NCBI GenBank assembly: GCA_025363475.1
Contig: JANYDS010000078.1
Location: forward strand, 22,667-86,666
Reading direction: 5' to 3'
Source of the DNA: Terriglobia bacterium
GTDB taxonomy: Bacteria > Acidobacteriota > Terriglobia > Bryobacterales > Bryobacteraceae
DNA length: 64,000 nucleotides
Shown here: positions 35,533-44,204 of the stretch, piece after piece
How the letters are laid out: the number at the start of each line of letters is the position of its first letter
Numbering within the stretch: position 1 is the first letter of the stretch
Position numbers and translations under genes: made by a program
The notes under the pieces: model-generated
What the model was told of the DNA's origin: nothing
Seen by the model: only the letters and a program-made list of their open reading frames with translations
Databases searched by the model: none

Positions 35533-37617
35533 ATGGCGGGGAACCTCATCGGCGGGGCAGACGAATCAGTCACCGATACTCTGCGCCGAAGTGAGGCACG
35601 GCTTCGGGAAGCTCAGAGCCTGGCGCACATCGGCAATTGGGAATTTGTCATCGATACAGGCGAAATTTACTGGTCTGATGAAGTCTTCCGCATCTACGGG
35701 CTTGACCCCGCCAGGGGCCGGCCGGACTATCGAACCCACCGCGATCAGATACATCCGGATGATCATGCGGCGCTGAATGAGGTAGTCCGCCAGGCACAGG
35801 AAGACGGCAGGCAGTACGCCGTGGATATCAGGATTATTCACGCGCAAACCGGGGAGCTCCGGTATGTCCGGCAGGTAGGACATGCGGAAAAAACCGCTGA
35901 CGGCCGGGTAGTCCGGCTGGCGGGCTGCATGGTGGATATCACGGACCGCAAGCGGACGGAACTGGCGCTACGCGACAGCGAGGAGCGCTTCAGTGCATTC
36001 ATGCGCCACGGGCCTCATCTGGCATCCATGCGAGACGCAGAAGGTAATGTGATTTTCAATAACGAAGCCGTGATCCGGCTGGAGGCCGAAGCGCGGGAGC
36101 CCGGGAGTGCGGCTGCTGGCTGGCTGGAGCGCCGCCGCGCGGAATGGCAGGCTCTGGCAAAGAGTATCCTGAGCGCAAATCAAGTCTTTGAAACCGTTGA
36201 AAGCGTCCCCGGCGCCCATGGCACACGGCATTTCCACTGCATCCGTTTCCCTTACGCAAATACTCAGGGCGAGCGGTTTGTCGGCACCATTGGCGTTGAC
36301 ATCACAGCCGGCAGACGCATGGAAAGTGCTCTGCAGGAAAGTGAGGCCAGGTTCCGCAGTGCCTTTGGCCAGGCCGCCATCGGAATGATCCTGGCGGATG
36401 TGGAAGCAGGCCGTTACATTCAGGTCAATCAGGTATTTTGTGAACTTACCGGCTATTCGGAAAGCGAGTTACTGCAACTTACTTTCCGCGACATCACGCA
36501 CCCGGACGATTTGGACATCAGCGCAGATATACTGCGCAACGCCCTCGCGGGGCAGGCTGCCACATGGATGGAAAAGCGCTACGTGCGAAAAGGGGGAACG
36601 TGTGTCTGGGCACGGATCAGCCTGAGTCCGGTGCAGGATGCAAAAGGTAAAGTGCTGCACTTCATGGGGCTGATTGAAGACATTACGGAAATCCGTGAGA
36701 CCCGTGAAAACGCGCGCAGCAATGAAGAACGCTGGCAACTGGCGCTGCAGGGAACGTCGGATGGAATCTGGGACTGGGATGCGATCACAGGTGACGTCTT
36801 CTATTCCCCGCGCTGGAAAGAAATGCTGGGATACCGGTACGATGACCTGCCGAATCTGACGTCAACCTGGGATGGTCTGGTACATCCGGCAGACCTCGCC
36901 GCCGCAACAGCTGCATTGCAGTTGCATTTGGATCAGGTAGTGCCTCGTTACGAAGCGGAGTACCGCATTCGCTGTAAAGATGGCCGATATAAGTGGATTC
37001 AGGCTCGGGGGAAAGCCGTGTGGGATGCAGCGGGCAAGCCGCTGCGTCTGGTGGGTGTGCATACCGATATTTCGGATCGCAAGGCAGCTGAGGAGCGGCT
37101 TCAGTTCCAGGCGGAGCACGACCCCCTGACCAGTCTCGCCAACCGGCGACTCGGCTTTCAGAAACTGGATGAAGAGATCAGCCGCGCCCGTGCGAAGAGT
37201 GACCCGATGTTTGTCTGCGTTTGCGACCTGGACCATTTCAAGAACATCAATGACACTTACGGGCACGCCTGTGGTGACGATGTCCTGATCTGCTTCGCCG
37301 GAATCCTGCGGGAGACGCTGCGGAAACATGATATTTCTGTCCGGATGGGTGGCGACGAATTCGTCTTCATTTTGCCGAATATAACGATTGAAAATGCCAT
37401 GATCTGTACCGCGCGGGTCAGGGAAAAACTTGCGACCTTCGGTTTCGTTACTGAGGCAGGTGTAGTGTTCAGCGTGACTGCCACGTTCGGCATGGCGCGC
37501 CTGCTGCCGGGAATGGATGCCGGCGGAGTGCTGGAAGCTGCCGACAGGGCGCTGTATGAGGCCAAGCAGCTGGGCAGAAACCGTGTACATCAGTTGCGGG
37601 AACAGATGGTGGGCTAA
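35533..37617 (+). CDS. multi-PAS diguanylate cyclase
   Basis: Several PAS/PAC units (VDITDRKRTELALRDSEERF, EDITEIRETRENARS, TDISDRKAAEERL); intact GGDEF (ISVRMGGDEFVFILPN). Confidence 0.93.
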   Translation: MAGNLIGGADESVTDTLRRSEARLREAQSLAHIGNWEFVIDTGEIYWSDEVFRIYGLDPARGRPDYRTHRDQIHPDDHAALNEVVRQAQEDGRQYAVDIRIIHAQTGELRYVRQVGHAEKTADGRVVRLAGCMVDITDRKRTELALRDSEERFSAFMRHGPHLASMRDAEGNVIFNNEAVIRLEAEAREPGSAAAGWLERRRAEWQALAKSILSANQVFETVESVPGAHGTRHFHCIRFPYANTQGERFVGTIGVDITAGRRMESALQESEARFRSAFGQAAIGMILADVEAGRYIQVNQVFCELTGYSESELLQLTFRDITHPDDLDISADILRNALAGQAATWMEKRYVRKGGTCVWARISLSPVQDAKGKVLHFMGLIEDITEIRETRENARSNEERWQLALQGTSDGIWDWDAITGDVFYSPRWKEMLGYRYDDLPNLTSTWDGLVHPADLAAATAALQLHLDQVVPRYEAEYRIRCKDGRYKWIQARGKAVWDAAGKPLRLVGVHTDISDRKAAEERLQFQAEHDPLTSLANRRLGFQKLDEEISRARAKSDPMFVCVCDLDHFKNINDTYGHACGDDVLICFAGILRETLRKHDISVRMGGDEFVFILPNITIENAMICTARVREKLATFGFVTEAGVVFSVTATFGMARLLPGMDAGGVLEAADRALYEAKQLGRNRVHQLREQMVG

Positions 37618-38153
37618 GTCCCGCCAAGCGCATCAATTTCGCGCAGCCATTCCGCTTTGCTGATGAGGCCGTTGTGAATCTGCACGATCCGGCCCTTGCG
37701 GTCTATCAGCAGACTGGTGGGAAGGGACACAATGCCTCCGTACAGCTGGTTCACTTTTTCGTCACCCAGTACGACCGGGTAGTTCATTTTCTGTTCAGCC
37801 ATATAGGGAGTTACGACCTTCCAGCCGTCTTCGTCCATGGAAACGCCGAGAACTGTAAAACCATGCGCGCGCCGCTGTTCCTGAAAGTCAATAAACCAGG
37901 GTATTTCCGCCTTGCAGGGAACGCACCAGGTAGCCCAGAAATTGAGCAGCACTATCTGACCCCGATAGTCGCTCAAATGAATACGGGTCCCCTGTGCGTT
38001 TAGCAAAGTGAATTCGGGTGCCATGTTGCCGGGGCGGATGACCCGTGAATCAAGGATTGCCTGCGCCGCTGTATGAAGCAGTTTCGGCCACGCCCACCAG
38101 CCTATGGCCAGGAGGCCTCCGAGGGCGATCGCTGCCATGGCTCGTTTACGCAT
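37614..38153 (-). CDS. TlpA-like thioredoxin-family protein
   Basis: N-terminal TM; APEFTLLNAQGTRIHLSDYRGQIVLLNFWATWCVPCKAEIPWF. Confidence 0.9.
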   Translation of the reverse strand: MRKRAMAAIALGGLLAIGWWAWPKLLHTAAQAILDSRVIRPGNMAPEFTLLNAQGTRIHLSDYRGQIVLLNFWATWCVPCKAEIPWFIDFQEQRRAHGFTVLGVSMDEDGWKVVTPYMAEQKMNYPVVLGDEKVNQLYGGIVSLPTSLLIDRKGRIVQIHNGLISKAEWLREIDALGGT

Positions 38154-39045
38154 GGCGGCGTTGTATCCAGTCCAGAATGGCTGCGCTGACAAACGGCGTT
38201 TGTTCCCTCTGCGGAAAATGCCCCGCGCCCTGCACCAGTATCCGTTGGTACGGTCCGGTAAACATGCCTTCCCTGCCCTCTGAAGTCGCGGGTGCATTGC
38301 AGGCATCATCTGCACCATGCAGTATTAGGACGGGGACTGAAATCTTTGGGGCCGGATTTAGGCGGCTTTCGAGCTCCGCGTACTGCGCTTCCCCAACTGC
38401 CCAGCCCCAGCGGTGGCGGTAAGAGTGCAGCGTGACCGCGGCCCAATCGGGGTTGTCAAACGAATCAGCGGTGCTCATAAATTCATCTTCGCTGAAAACC
38501 CATCCCGGCGACCAGGTTGACCACAGGAAACGGGTGAACTCCCGGCGTGAACCGAGCACTGCCTGTTCGCCGCGCGGTGTGGCCACGAACCAGTGATACC
38601 AGTAATTGCGTGCCTGGGTGAGGGCTAGTTCCTGCGCGGGGTCATTGGTGCCCCAGCCAACCGAAATCGCTGTGCATGCCGCAATTCGTTCGGGCCAGAG
38701 CGCAGCTGCGATGTAGGCCGCGCGGGCTCCCCAGTCATGGCCCACCACGGCAAAACGGATCAGGCCCAGAGCATCAGCAAATTGAATCAGATCGGCAGCA
38801 AGTGCGCTCAACTGGCCGCTGCGAGGGGTCGCGGCATTGCGGAACCGGGTTTCACCGAACCCGCGCAGCCACGGACATAATACGCGGTAGCCTGCCGCGG
38901 CCAGCACGGGCGCGACATGACGCCATGTTGCGGCATCATCGGGCCAGCCATGCAGCAGGACAATCGGAGTGCCTTCCGCCGGGCCATATTCCAGATAAGC
39001 GATGTCGAGAAACTTACTTCTTAGTTGCTTCGATGCGGGTAACAA
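38146..39045 (-). CDS. alpha/beta-fold hydrolase
   Basis: PIVLLHGWPDDAATWRHVAPVLAAAGYRVLCPWLRGFGET; VVGHDWGARAA nucleophile-elbow region. Confidence 0.88.
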   Translation of the reverse strand: MLPASKQLRSKFLDIAYLEYGPAEGTPIVLLHGWPDDAATWRHVAPVLAAAGYRVLCPWLRGFGETRFRNAATPRSGQLSALAADLIQFADALGLIRFAVVGHDWGARAAYIAAALWPERIAACTAISVGWGTNDPAQELALTQARNYWYHWFVATPRGEQAVLGSRREFTRFLWSTWSPGWVFSEDEFMSTADSFDNPDWAAVTLHSYRHRWGWAVGEAQYAELESRLNPAPKISVPVLILHGADDACNAPATSEGREGMFTGPYQRILVQGAGHFPQREQTPFVSAAILDWIQRRHA

Positions 39046-39511
39046 GATAAGTAATCGTACCGTCCAGATGGCTGAAGCGGTGCGGCACCTTTGGCAGAAT
39101 CACCACGGTGTCGCCGGGCCCCATCTTCTGTGATTTGCCGTTGACGATGTCACCGCGAGTGCTCCTGCCTGCCGCCTGCAGGGTCAGGTCGGTGGGAGAT
39201 GTTTTCTCCTGCCTGCCGCCTGATTCCAGCACGCCGGACCCTGTGAGAATGGTGTAAACCTCAGTGACAGTGTCATGGGACAGGCCGCGGTCTTCAACGC
39301 CCGGTTTCGGCGAGCGGCGCAGGATCACGACAGAAACTTTGTAGTCTCCTTCATTGACGGTCTTCAGAACTTTGTCGAACACTGTCGCATCCGGCTTCAT
39401 TTCCTTCAGCGCGGCCTGAACTTCGGCAGTTGTGACGAAAGTGCCGGGAGCGAAATCGGCAGCATGAACGGTAAGCGCGACGGTGAGGGAGAGAAGAATG
39501 ATTTTGATCAT
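39014..39511 (-). CDS. secreted cupin-domain protein
   Basis: Signal peptide MIKIILLSLTVALTVHAA; EVYTILTGSGVLESGG ... MGPGDTVVILPKVPHRFSHLDGTI. Confidence 0.8.
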   Translation of the reverse strand: MIKIILLSLTVALTVHAADFAPGTFVTTAEVQAALKEMKPDATVFDKVLKTVNEGDYKVSVVILRRSPKPGVEDRGLSHDTVTEVYTILTGSGVLESGGRQEKTSPTDLTLQAAGRSTRGDIVNGKSQKMGPGDTVVILPKVPHRFSHLDGTITYLVTRIEATKK

Positions 39512-39554
39512 TGAATCGCCATTCACTATATACCCGGCCTTACCCAAAGCGGGC

Positions 39555-39860
39555 TTACAGGTCAATGTCGCGGGGCTTCTTGCCAAATTGCGGATCGTCC
39601 GTCGCCTGTTTGAAGAGTTCGTCAAACTTGCGATTGAGAACGTTCGACTGGTTTTTTTCCGCCGCGAACGATTTTTGAAACGCATCTTCACGGCGGCCGG
39701 GCGCACCTTTCAGCTTTTCCACTTCCGCCGCCAGGTCTTCAATCACCGGCTTCTTCACGGGTTCGGAATACGAAATCACTGCGCGCAACTGCGAATCCAC
39801 CTTCAAGGCCGCTTTGCAGCAGGGACAGTCGACTTCAAATAGTTCACGCGCCATAGGCAC
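39555..39860 (-). CDS. hypothetical protein, Cys-motif N-terminus and coiled-coil
   Basis: MARELFEVDCPCCKAALKVDSQLRAVISYSEPVKKPVIEDLAAEVEKLKG. Confidence 0.65.
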   Translation of the reverse strand: MPMARELFEVDCPCCKAALKVDSQLRAVISYSEPVKKPVIEDLAAEVEKLKGAPGRREDAFQKSFAAEKNQSNVLNRKFDELFKQATDDPQFGKKPRDIDL

Positions 39861-39867
39861 AACTTTA

Positions 39868-40614
39868 TCAGGAAGCCAAAGTCACTTTAATACGGGCGTA
39901 AACGAGTTCGAACCCGGCGCGTTCATAGTTCCGGTGCGAAATGCTGCCGGGCAGTACTGAAGCCGAAAGCAGGTTACATCCCAGGCGAAACGCCTCGCCC
40001 ACACGGTGGCGGATCAGTCTCTGCTGCGTCCCCTGGCCGCGCGCCGGGGGTAAGGTGGCATCGCCGAACAGAGTGGCCAGACCCTCGTAAACTTCCATGG
40101 CGGCAGTGGCCGAATCGCTGCCATAGTAAGCGTGAAAACCAGGAGAGGTTTTCGACATGGAATTCACCAGCTCTTCCGGAATGTCTTCATCACCTTCCAT
40201 GAAACCGCGCAAAACCATACGGGTCCAGGGGCGCAACCGGGCTTCTGTTACTTCCACTGCGTCCGGCTCAGGCGGAATGTCTGACGCCCTGCAAACCAGC
40301 ACATTGCTGACTTCATTGAACCCATACCCGCGTGCCTGTATCAGCGCAAATATAGACGGATCGGCGAGTGTACACAAGTCGATGGGAGTTTTGGAACCGC
40401 GTTCCCGGAAGAACGCTTCAAGTCGATCCAGATCTGTGGATGCGACAGGTCCGTTCATGCCGATGCCGAGCGCCTGGGTAAACGGAGAATCCAGGCCTCC
40501 AAAGATTGCAGTGCCGCCCGCGATCTCAAGCAGGGCATGGGAGTAAACCAGCCCTGAATGAACATGGCCCGCCTCAAGACGGCGGGCCAGTGCGAGGTCA
40601 GTACCCGAAAACAT
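39868..40614 (-). CDS. GNAT-like N-acetyltransferase
   Basis: LATLFGDATLPPARGQGTQQRLIRHRVGEAFRLGCNLLSASVLPGSISHRNYERAGFELVY. Confidence 0.8.
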   Translation of the reverse strand: MFSGTDLALARRLEAGHVHSGLVYSHALLEIAGGTAIFGGLDSPFTQALGIGMNGPVASTDLDRLEAFFRERGSKTPIDLCTLADPSIFALIQARGYGFNEVSNVLVCRASDIPPEPDAVEVTEARLRPWTRMVLRGFMEGDEDIPEELVNSMSKTSPGFHAYYGSDSATAAMEVYEGLATLFGDATLPPARGQGTQQRLIRHRVGEAFRLGCNLLSASVLPGSISHRNYERAGFELVYARIKVTLAS

Positions 40615-41771
40615 TAGTATTTTGGAACGGAAGGGTCGACTTTATCGCTCCAGCCGAGGATGCCGCCCGTCATGTTGCGAACCTTCTTAAACCCGGACAG
40701 CCGCATCAGCTCCACAGCCTTACCGCTGCGGACGCCGCTCTTGCAGTGCATCACAAACTCGTCGTTCTTATCGAGTTCCATCAGGCGGCGCGGCAATTCG
40801 CCCAGTGGCATCAACACGGCTCCGGGAATTTTACAGATCTGATATTCGTGCGGTTCACGGACGTCAATCAGGCGGAAGTTATCACCGCGGTCCAGCTTCG
40901 CTTTCACCTCAACAGGCTCAATATCGCCTGAGGTAATCACGGCTTCTGCGGGGGCTTCCACGTTGGGCATGCCGCAGAATTCCTGATAATCAATCAGTTC
41001 GGTGATGGTGCGGTGATCGCCGCATACCGGGCATTCCGGATTGCGACGCAGTTTCAGTTCGCGGAACTTCATCCCCAGTGCGTCGTAAAGCATCAGACGC
41101 CCGATGAGCGGCTGGCCGATTCCCAGAATCAGCTTGACGGTTTCCGTGGCCTGAATCAAGCCAATAATGCCAGGCAGAATACCGAGCACGCCGCCTTCCG
41201 CACAACTTGGCACCAGCCCCGGAGGTGGGGGCTCAGGATACAGACAGCGGTAACAGGGGCCGTCTTTGGTCGCGAATACAGTCGCCTGGCCCTCGAAGCG
41301 GAAGATGGACCCGTAAACGTTTGGCTTGCCCAGAATCACGCAGGCATCATTGACAAGGTAGCGCGTGGGGAAGTTATCCGTACCATCGACAACGATGTCG
41401 TAATCCTTAAAAATTTCAAATGCGTTCGCACTGGTCAGCGGAGCGTCGTAACCCTTCAACTCCACGAACGGATTGATGTCGCGCATCGATTCGAACGCCG
41501 AATCAAGCTTTTTCTTGCCGACATCTTTAGTTCCGTGAATGACCTGGCGCTGGAGGTTACTGAAATCGACCGTGTCGAATTCCACCATGCCGATGCGGCC
41601 CACGCCGGCAGCCGTCAGGTACATGGCCAGAGGCGCACCCAGACCGCCCGCGCCCACCAGCAGAACACTGGCGTTCTTCAGCTTAATCTGACCTTCCATA
41701 CCCACTTCGGGCATGATCAGATGGCGACTGTAACGAAGAATTTCGTCCTTACTTAGCGACGTTTCAGACAA
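40614..41771 (-). CDS. moeB: MoeB/MoeZ-type adenylyltransferase-sulfurtransferase (E1-like + rhodanese)
   Basis: LSKDEILRYSRHLIMPEVGMEGQIKLKNASVLLVGAGGLGAP; CxxC pairs; C-terminal rhodanese FVMHCKSGVRSGKAVELM. TTG start 41771 overlaps the upstream gene. Confidence 0.92.
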   Translation of the reverse strand: MSETSLSKDEILRYSRHLIMPEVGMEGQIKLKNASVLLVGAGGLGAPLAMYLTAAGVGRIGMVEFDTVDFSNLQRQVIHGTKDVGKKKLDSAFESMRDINPFVELKGYDAPLTSANAFEIFKDYDIVVDGTDNFPTRYLVNDACVILGKPNVYGSIFRFEGQATVFATKDGPCYRCLYPEPPPPGLVPSCAEGGVLGILPGIIGLIQATETVKLILGIGQPLIGRLMLYDALGMKFRELKLRRNPECPVCGDHRTITELIDYQEFCGMPNVEAPAEAVITSGDIEPVEVKAKLDRGDNFRLIDVREPHEYQICKIPGAVLMPLGELPRRLMELDKNDEFVMHCKSGVRSGKAVELMRLSGFKKVRNMTGGILGWSDKVDPSVPKY

Positions 41772-42045
41772 GAGAACCACCGGCAATACTGGGCACGATG
41801 GAGATGATATCGGTATCGAGCACGCGAGCTGCGTCTTTACCGATGTAGCGGATGTCTTCGTCGTTGAGGTAGACATTGACGAAACTGCGCAGCTTGCCTT
41901 CATCGTTAAAAATGTTCTTGCGCAGTTCCGGATAGGTGGAAGTCAGGGTGGCGAGAATGTCGCCGATGGTTCTTCCCGGAACTTCTACGGTGTCTTGTTT
42001 GTCGGCAAATTGCCGGAGCGGAGTGGGGATCAGGACTTGGGCCAT
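41764..42045 (-). CDS. cysO: MoaD/ThiS-like sulfur-carrier protein (CysO-like)
   Basis: MAQVLIPTPLRQFADKQDTVEVPGRTIGDILATLTSTYPELRKNIFNDEGKLRSFVNVYLNDEDIRYIG...IISIVPSIAGGSLV; GG near C-terminus plus SLV tail. Confidence 0.88.
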   Translation of the reverse strand: MAQVLIPTPLRQFADKQDTVEVPGRTIGDILATLTSTYPELRKNIFNDEGKLRSFVNVYLNDEDIRYIGKDAARVLDTDIISIVPSIAGGSLV

Positions 42046-42455
42046 GTTAATTCCTCTTTTTCAGCGTGTGTCTGTTCGGCGTTCGGCAGCCAGCTGTTGG
42101 CGTGGTTGAAGACTCCGTCGTAGACCGACAGAATCACGAACGAATACCAGGGGCAGGAGTTTTTCAAATCAGTTTCAGAAAAATATGCGTCGCAATCGGG
42201 ATGCGAATGGTAGATCCCGATCATGTCGAGTTTGCGGGCACGGGCTTCTTTATCTGCGCGCAACAGGTCTTCCGGCCGCAGTTCATAACGGGCGCGCTGC
42301 GAACCCTCGCTCACATTGTCGAGCGCCAGAGCCACTGTTACGGTTTTGCTATCGCCGTCAATCGTGCCCAGCATCGCGCCACAGCACTCATTGGGAAAGG
42401 CCGCTTGGGCGTGGTTGACCATCTCGCGCCAGGGGCCGCGTTCTATGTGCATCAT
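42030..42455 (-). CDS. JAMM/MPN+ metalloprotease (Mec-like)
   Basis: NECCGAMLG ... MIGIYHSHPDCDAYFSETDL: HxH plus S-x-x-D JAMM zinc motif. Confidence 0.9.
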   Translation of the reverse strand: MMHIERGPWREMVNHAQAAFPNECCGAMLGTIDGDSKTVTVALALDNVSEGSQRARYELRPEDLLRADKEARARKLDMIGIYHSHPDCDAYFSETDLKNSCPWYSFVILSVYDGVFNHANSWLPNAEQTHAEKEELTWPKS

Positions 42456-43369
42456 TGAATTTCGTCCCAGAAATGCTCGCTCAGGTATTTGTCGGCAGAA
42501 TCGCAGAAGATGGTCACGATCACGCCTTGTTTACCTTGTTCGTGCAATTCTTTCGCCAGAATCATCGCGGCAACGATGTTACCCGCGCCGGAAATGCCCA
42601 CCAGCATCCCTTCTTCGCGTGCCAGCCGTTTGACCATACGGTAGCAGTCTTCGGTTTCGATTTCGAGATTGCGATCGGCGAACTTTGGGTCGTAAATGCC
42701 CGGAACAATCGCGGAGGGCATGTGCTTGGTGCCTTCAATCCCGTGAAAGCCTACAGAAGGCTGGGCGGAAATGCACTGCACGCCGGGCACATCGTGCTTC
42801 AAGCGGCGCGAGGTTCCCATGAACGTGCCGCTGGTGCCCAGAAGCGCGACAAAGTGAGTTACCCTGCCTTCAGTCTGCGCGATAATCTCAGGCCCGGTGG
42901 TTTTGAAGTGGGCCTGCCAGTTGGCATCGTTATTGTACTGATCGGCGTAAAAATAGCGGTCTGGATCTGCTGCAACAATCTCGCGTACCCGGCGAATCGC
43001 CCCATCTGAACCCTCATCGGCGGGGGTGAGCACCAGATCTGCCCCGTATGCGGCCAGAATTCGTTTGCGTTCAATGGACGCGTTCATGGGCAGGCAGAGC
43101 TTAACATTATAGCCCTTGGCAGCGCAGATCATCGCATAGGCAATGCCGGTATTACCGCTGGTGGAATCGATAAGGATTTTATCTTTGTTGAGTTTGCCGG
43201 TGCGTTCGGCTTCGAGCACCATGCTCAGAGCCGCACGGTCTTTTACTGAGCCGCCGGGGTTGAAATATTCAGCTTTGGCGTAGATTTCGACGCCGGGATA
43301 CGGGGCCGCAATCTTCGCCACGCGCAGCAGCGGAGTATTTCCCACGTTCTCGATCAAGTTGTAGGCCAT
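42452..43369 (-). CDS. cysM: PLP-dependent cysteine synthase family (CysM-like)
   Basis: ENVGNTPLLRVAKI, FNPGGSVKDRAAL, IDSTSGNTGIAYAMICAAKGY, LLGTSGTFMGTSR. Confidence 0.92.
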   Translation of the reverse strand: MAYNLIENVGNTPLLRVAKIAAPYPGVEIYAKAEYFNPGGSVKDRAALSMVLEAERTGKLNKDKILIDSTSGNTGIAYAMICAAKGYNVKLCLPMNASIERKRILAAYGADLVLTPADEGSDGAIRRVREIVAADPDRYFYADQYNNDANWQAHFKTTGPEIIAQTEGRVTHFVALLGTSGTFMGTSRRLKHDVPGVQCISAQPSVGFHGIEGTKHMPSAIVPGIYDPKFADRNLEIETEDCYRMVKRLAREEGMLVGISGAGNIVAAMILAKELHEQGKQGVIVTIFCDSADKYLSEHFWDEIQ

Positions 43370-43390
43370 GCGCAACTCCCCATCTTACAA

Positions 43391-44179
43391 TTGAAGATTC
43401 ATTTGAGACGTCTTTTGATTCGACCAGGCGCGATCGGTGACTTTATTGTGAGCCTTCCTGCGCTCGAAGCGCTGCGCGGGACTGAGCCTGGCGACTATAC
43501 CGAGGTCTGGTGCGCCGAGCAGAATGTGCCACTTGCGCGTTTTGCGGAACGAACCCAATCCATCATTTCCGCCGGCCTGGACCGTCTGGGGTTCCTGCCT
43601 GCGGACGATGTGATGGAGCGCTTGCACAGCTTTGACTCGATCATCTCCTGGTACGGAACGAACCGACCGGAGTTTCGCATTTTGGTGGCAGATCTGCCGT
43701 TTGAGTTCCTGCCAGCGCTGCCTTTGGATGGAAATTTACATGCGGTTGATTTCTATAACCGGCAGGCACTGGGTTTGGGTGGGGGTGTGGCTTCCCGCTT
43801 TCCGGTCATCACTTGTCCGGTCGCCGCCCGTACCTTCGCCGTGATCCACCCCTTCGCCAGCAGTCTGGTTAAACGAGCCCCGATGGAAGTCTTTACCGCC
43901 GCTGCCGAAAAACTTTCCGCCTTAATGCCGGTACACTGGCTGTGTGGACCAGAGGAGGCTCTTCCGGCTGCTGTTCGAATCAGCAATCTGTATGATCTTG
44001 CGCTGTGGTTAAGCCATGCCTGCGTTTTCGTCGGTAACGATTCGGGTATTTCCCACCTGGCTGCATCAGTGGGAACACCGGTGACGGCGTTTTTCACCTG
44101 CACCGAAGCCAGGGTCTGGGCACCGCGCGGACCCTCGGTGGACATCGTATCGCAACTATTGAGCACTGACAGCCGTTAA
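43391..44179 (+). CDS. glycosyltransferase family 9 (ADP-heptose:LPS heptosyltransferase-like)
   Basis: LLIRPGAIGDFIVSLPALEALRG; HPFASSLVKRAPMEVFTAAAEKL; CVFVGNDSGISHLAASVGTPVTAFF. Confidence 0.85.
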   Translation: MKIHLRRLLIRPGAIGDFIVSLPALEALRGTEPGDYTEVWCAEQNVPLARFAERTQSIISAGLDRLGFLPADDVMERLHSFDSIISWYGTNRPEFRILVADLPFEFLPALPLDGNLHAVDFYNRQALGLGGGVASRFPVITCPVAARTFAVIHPFASSLVKRAPMEVFTAAAEKLSALMPVHWLCGPEEALPAAVRISNLYDLALWLSHACVFVGNDSGISHLAASVGTPVTAFFTCTEARVWAPRGPSVDIVSQLLSTDSR

Positions 44180-44204
44180 GAGAGTATTCGGGGTAAAGGG
44201 AAAA

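Noticed and set aside
36862-37590. 242-aa minus-strand ORF
   Set aside because: Antisense shadow of the GGDEF/PAS coding region.
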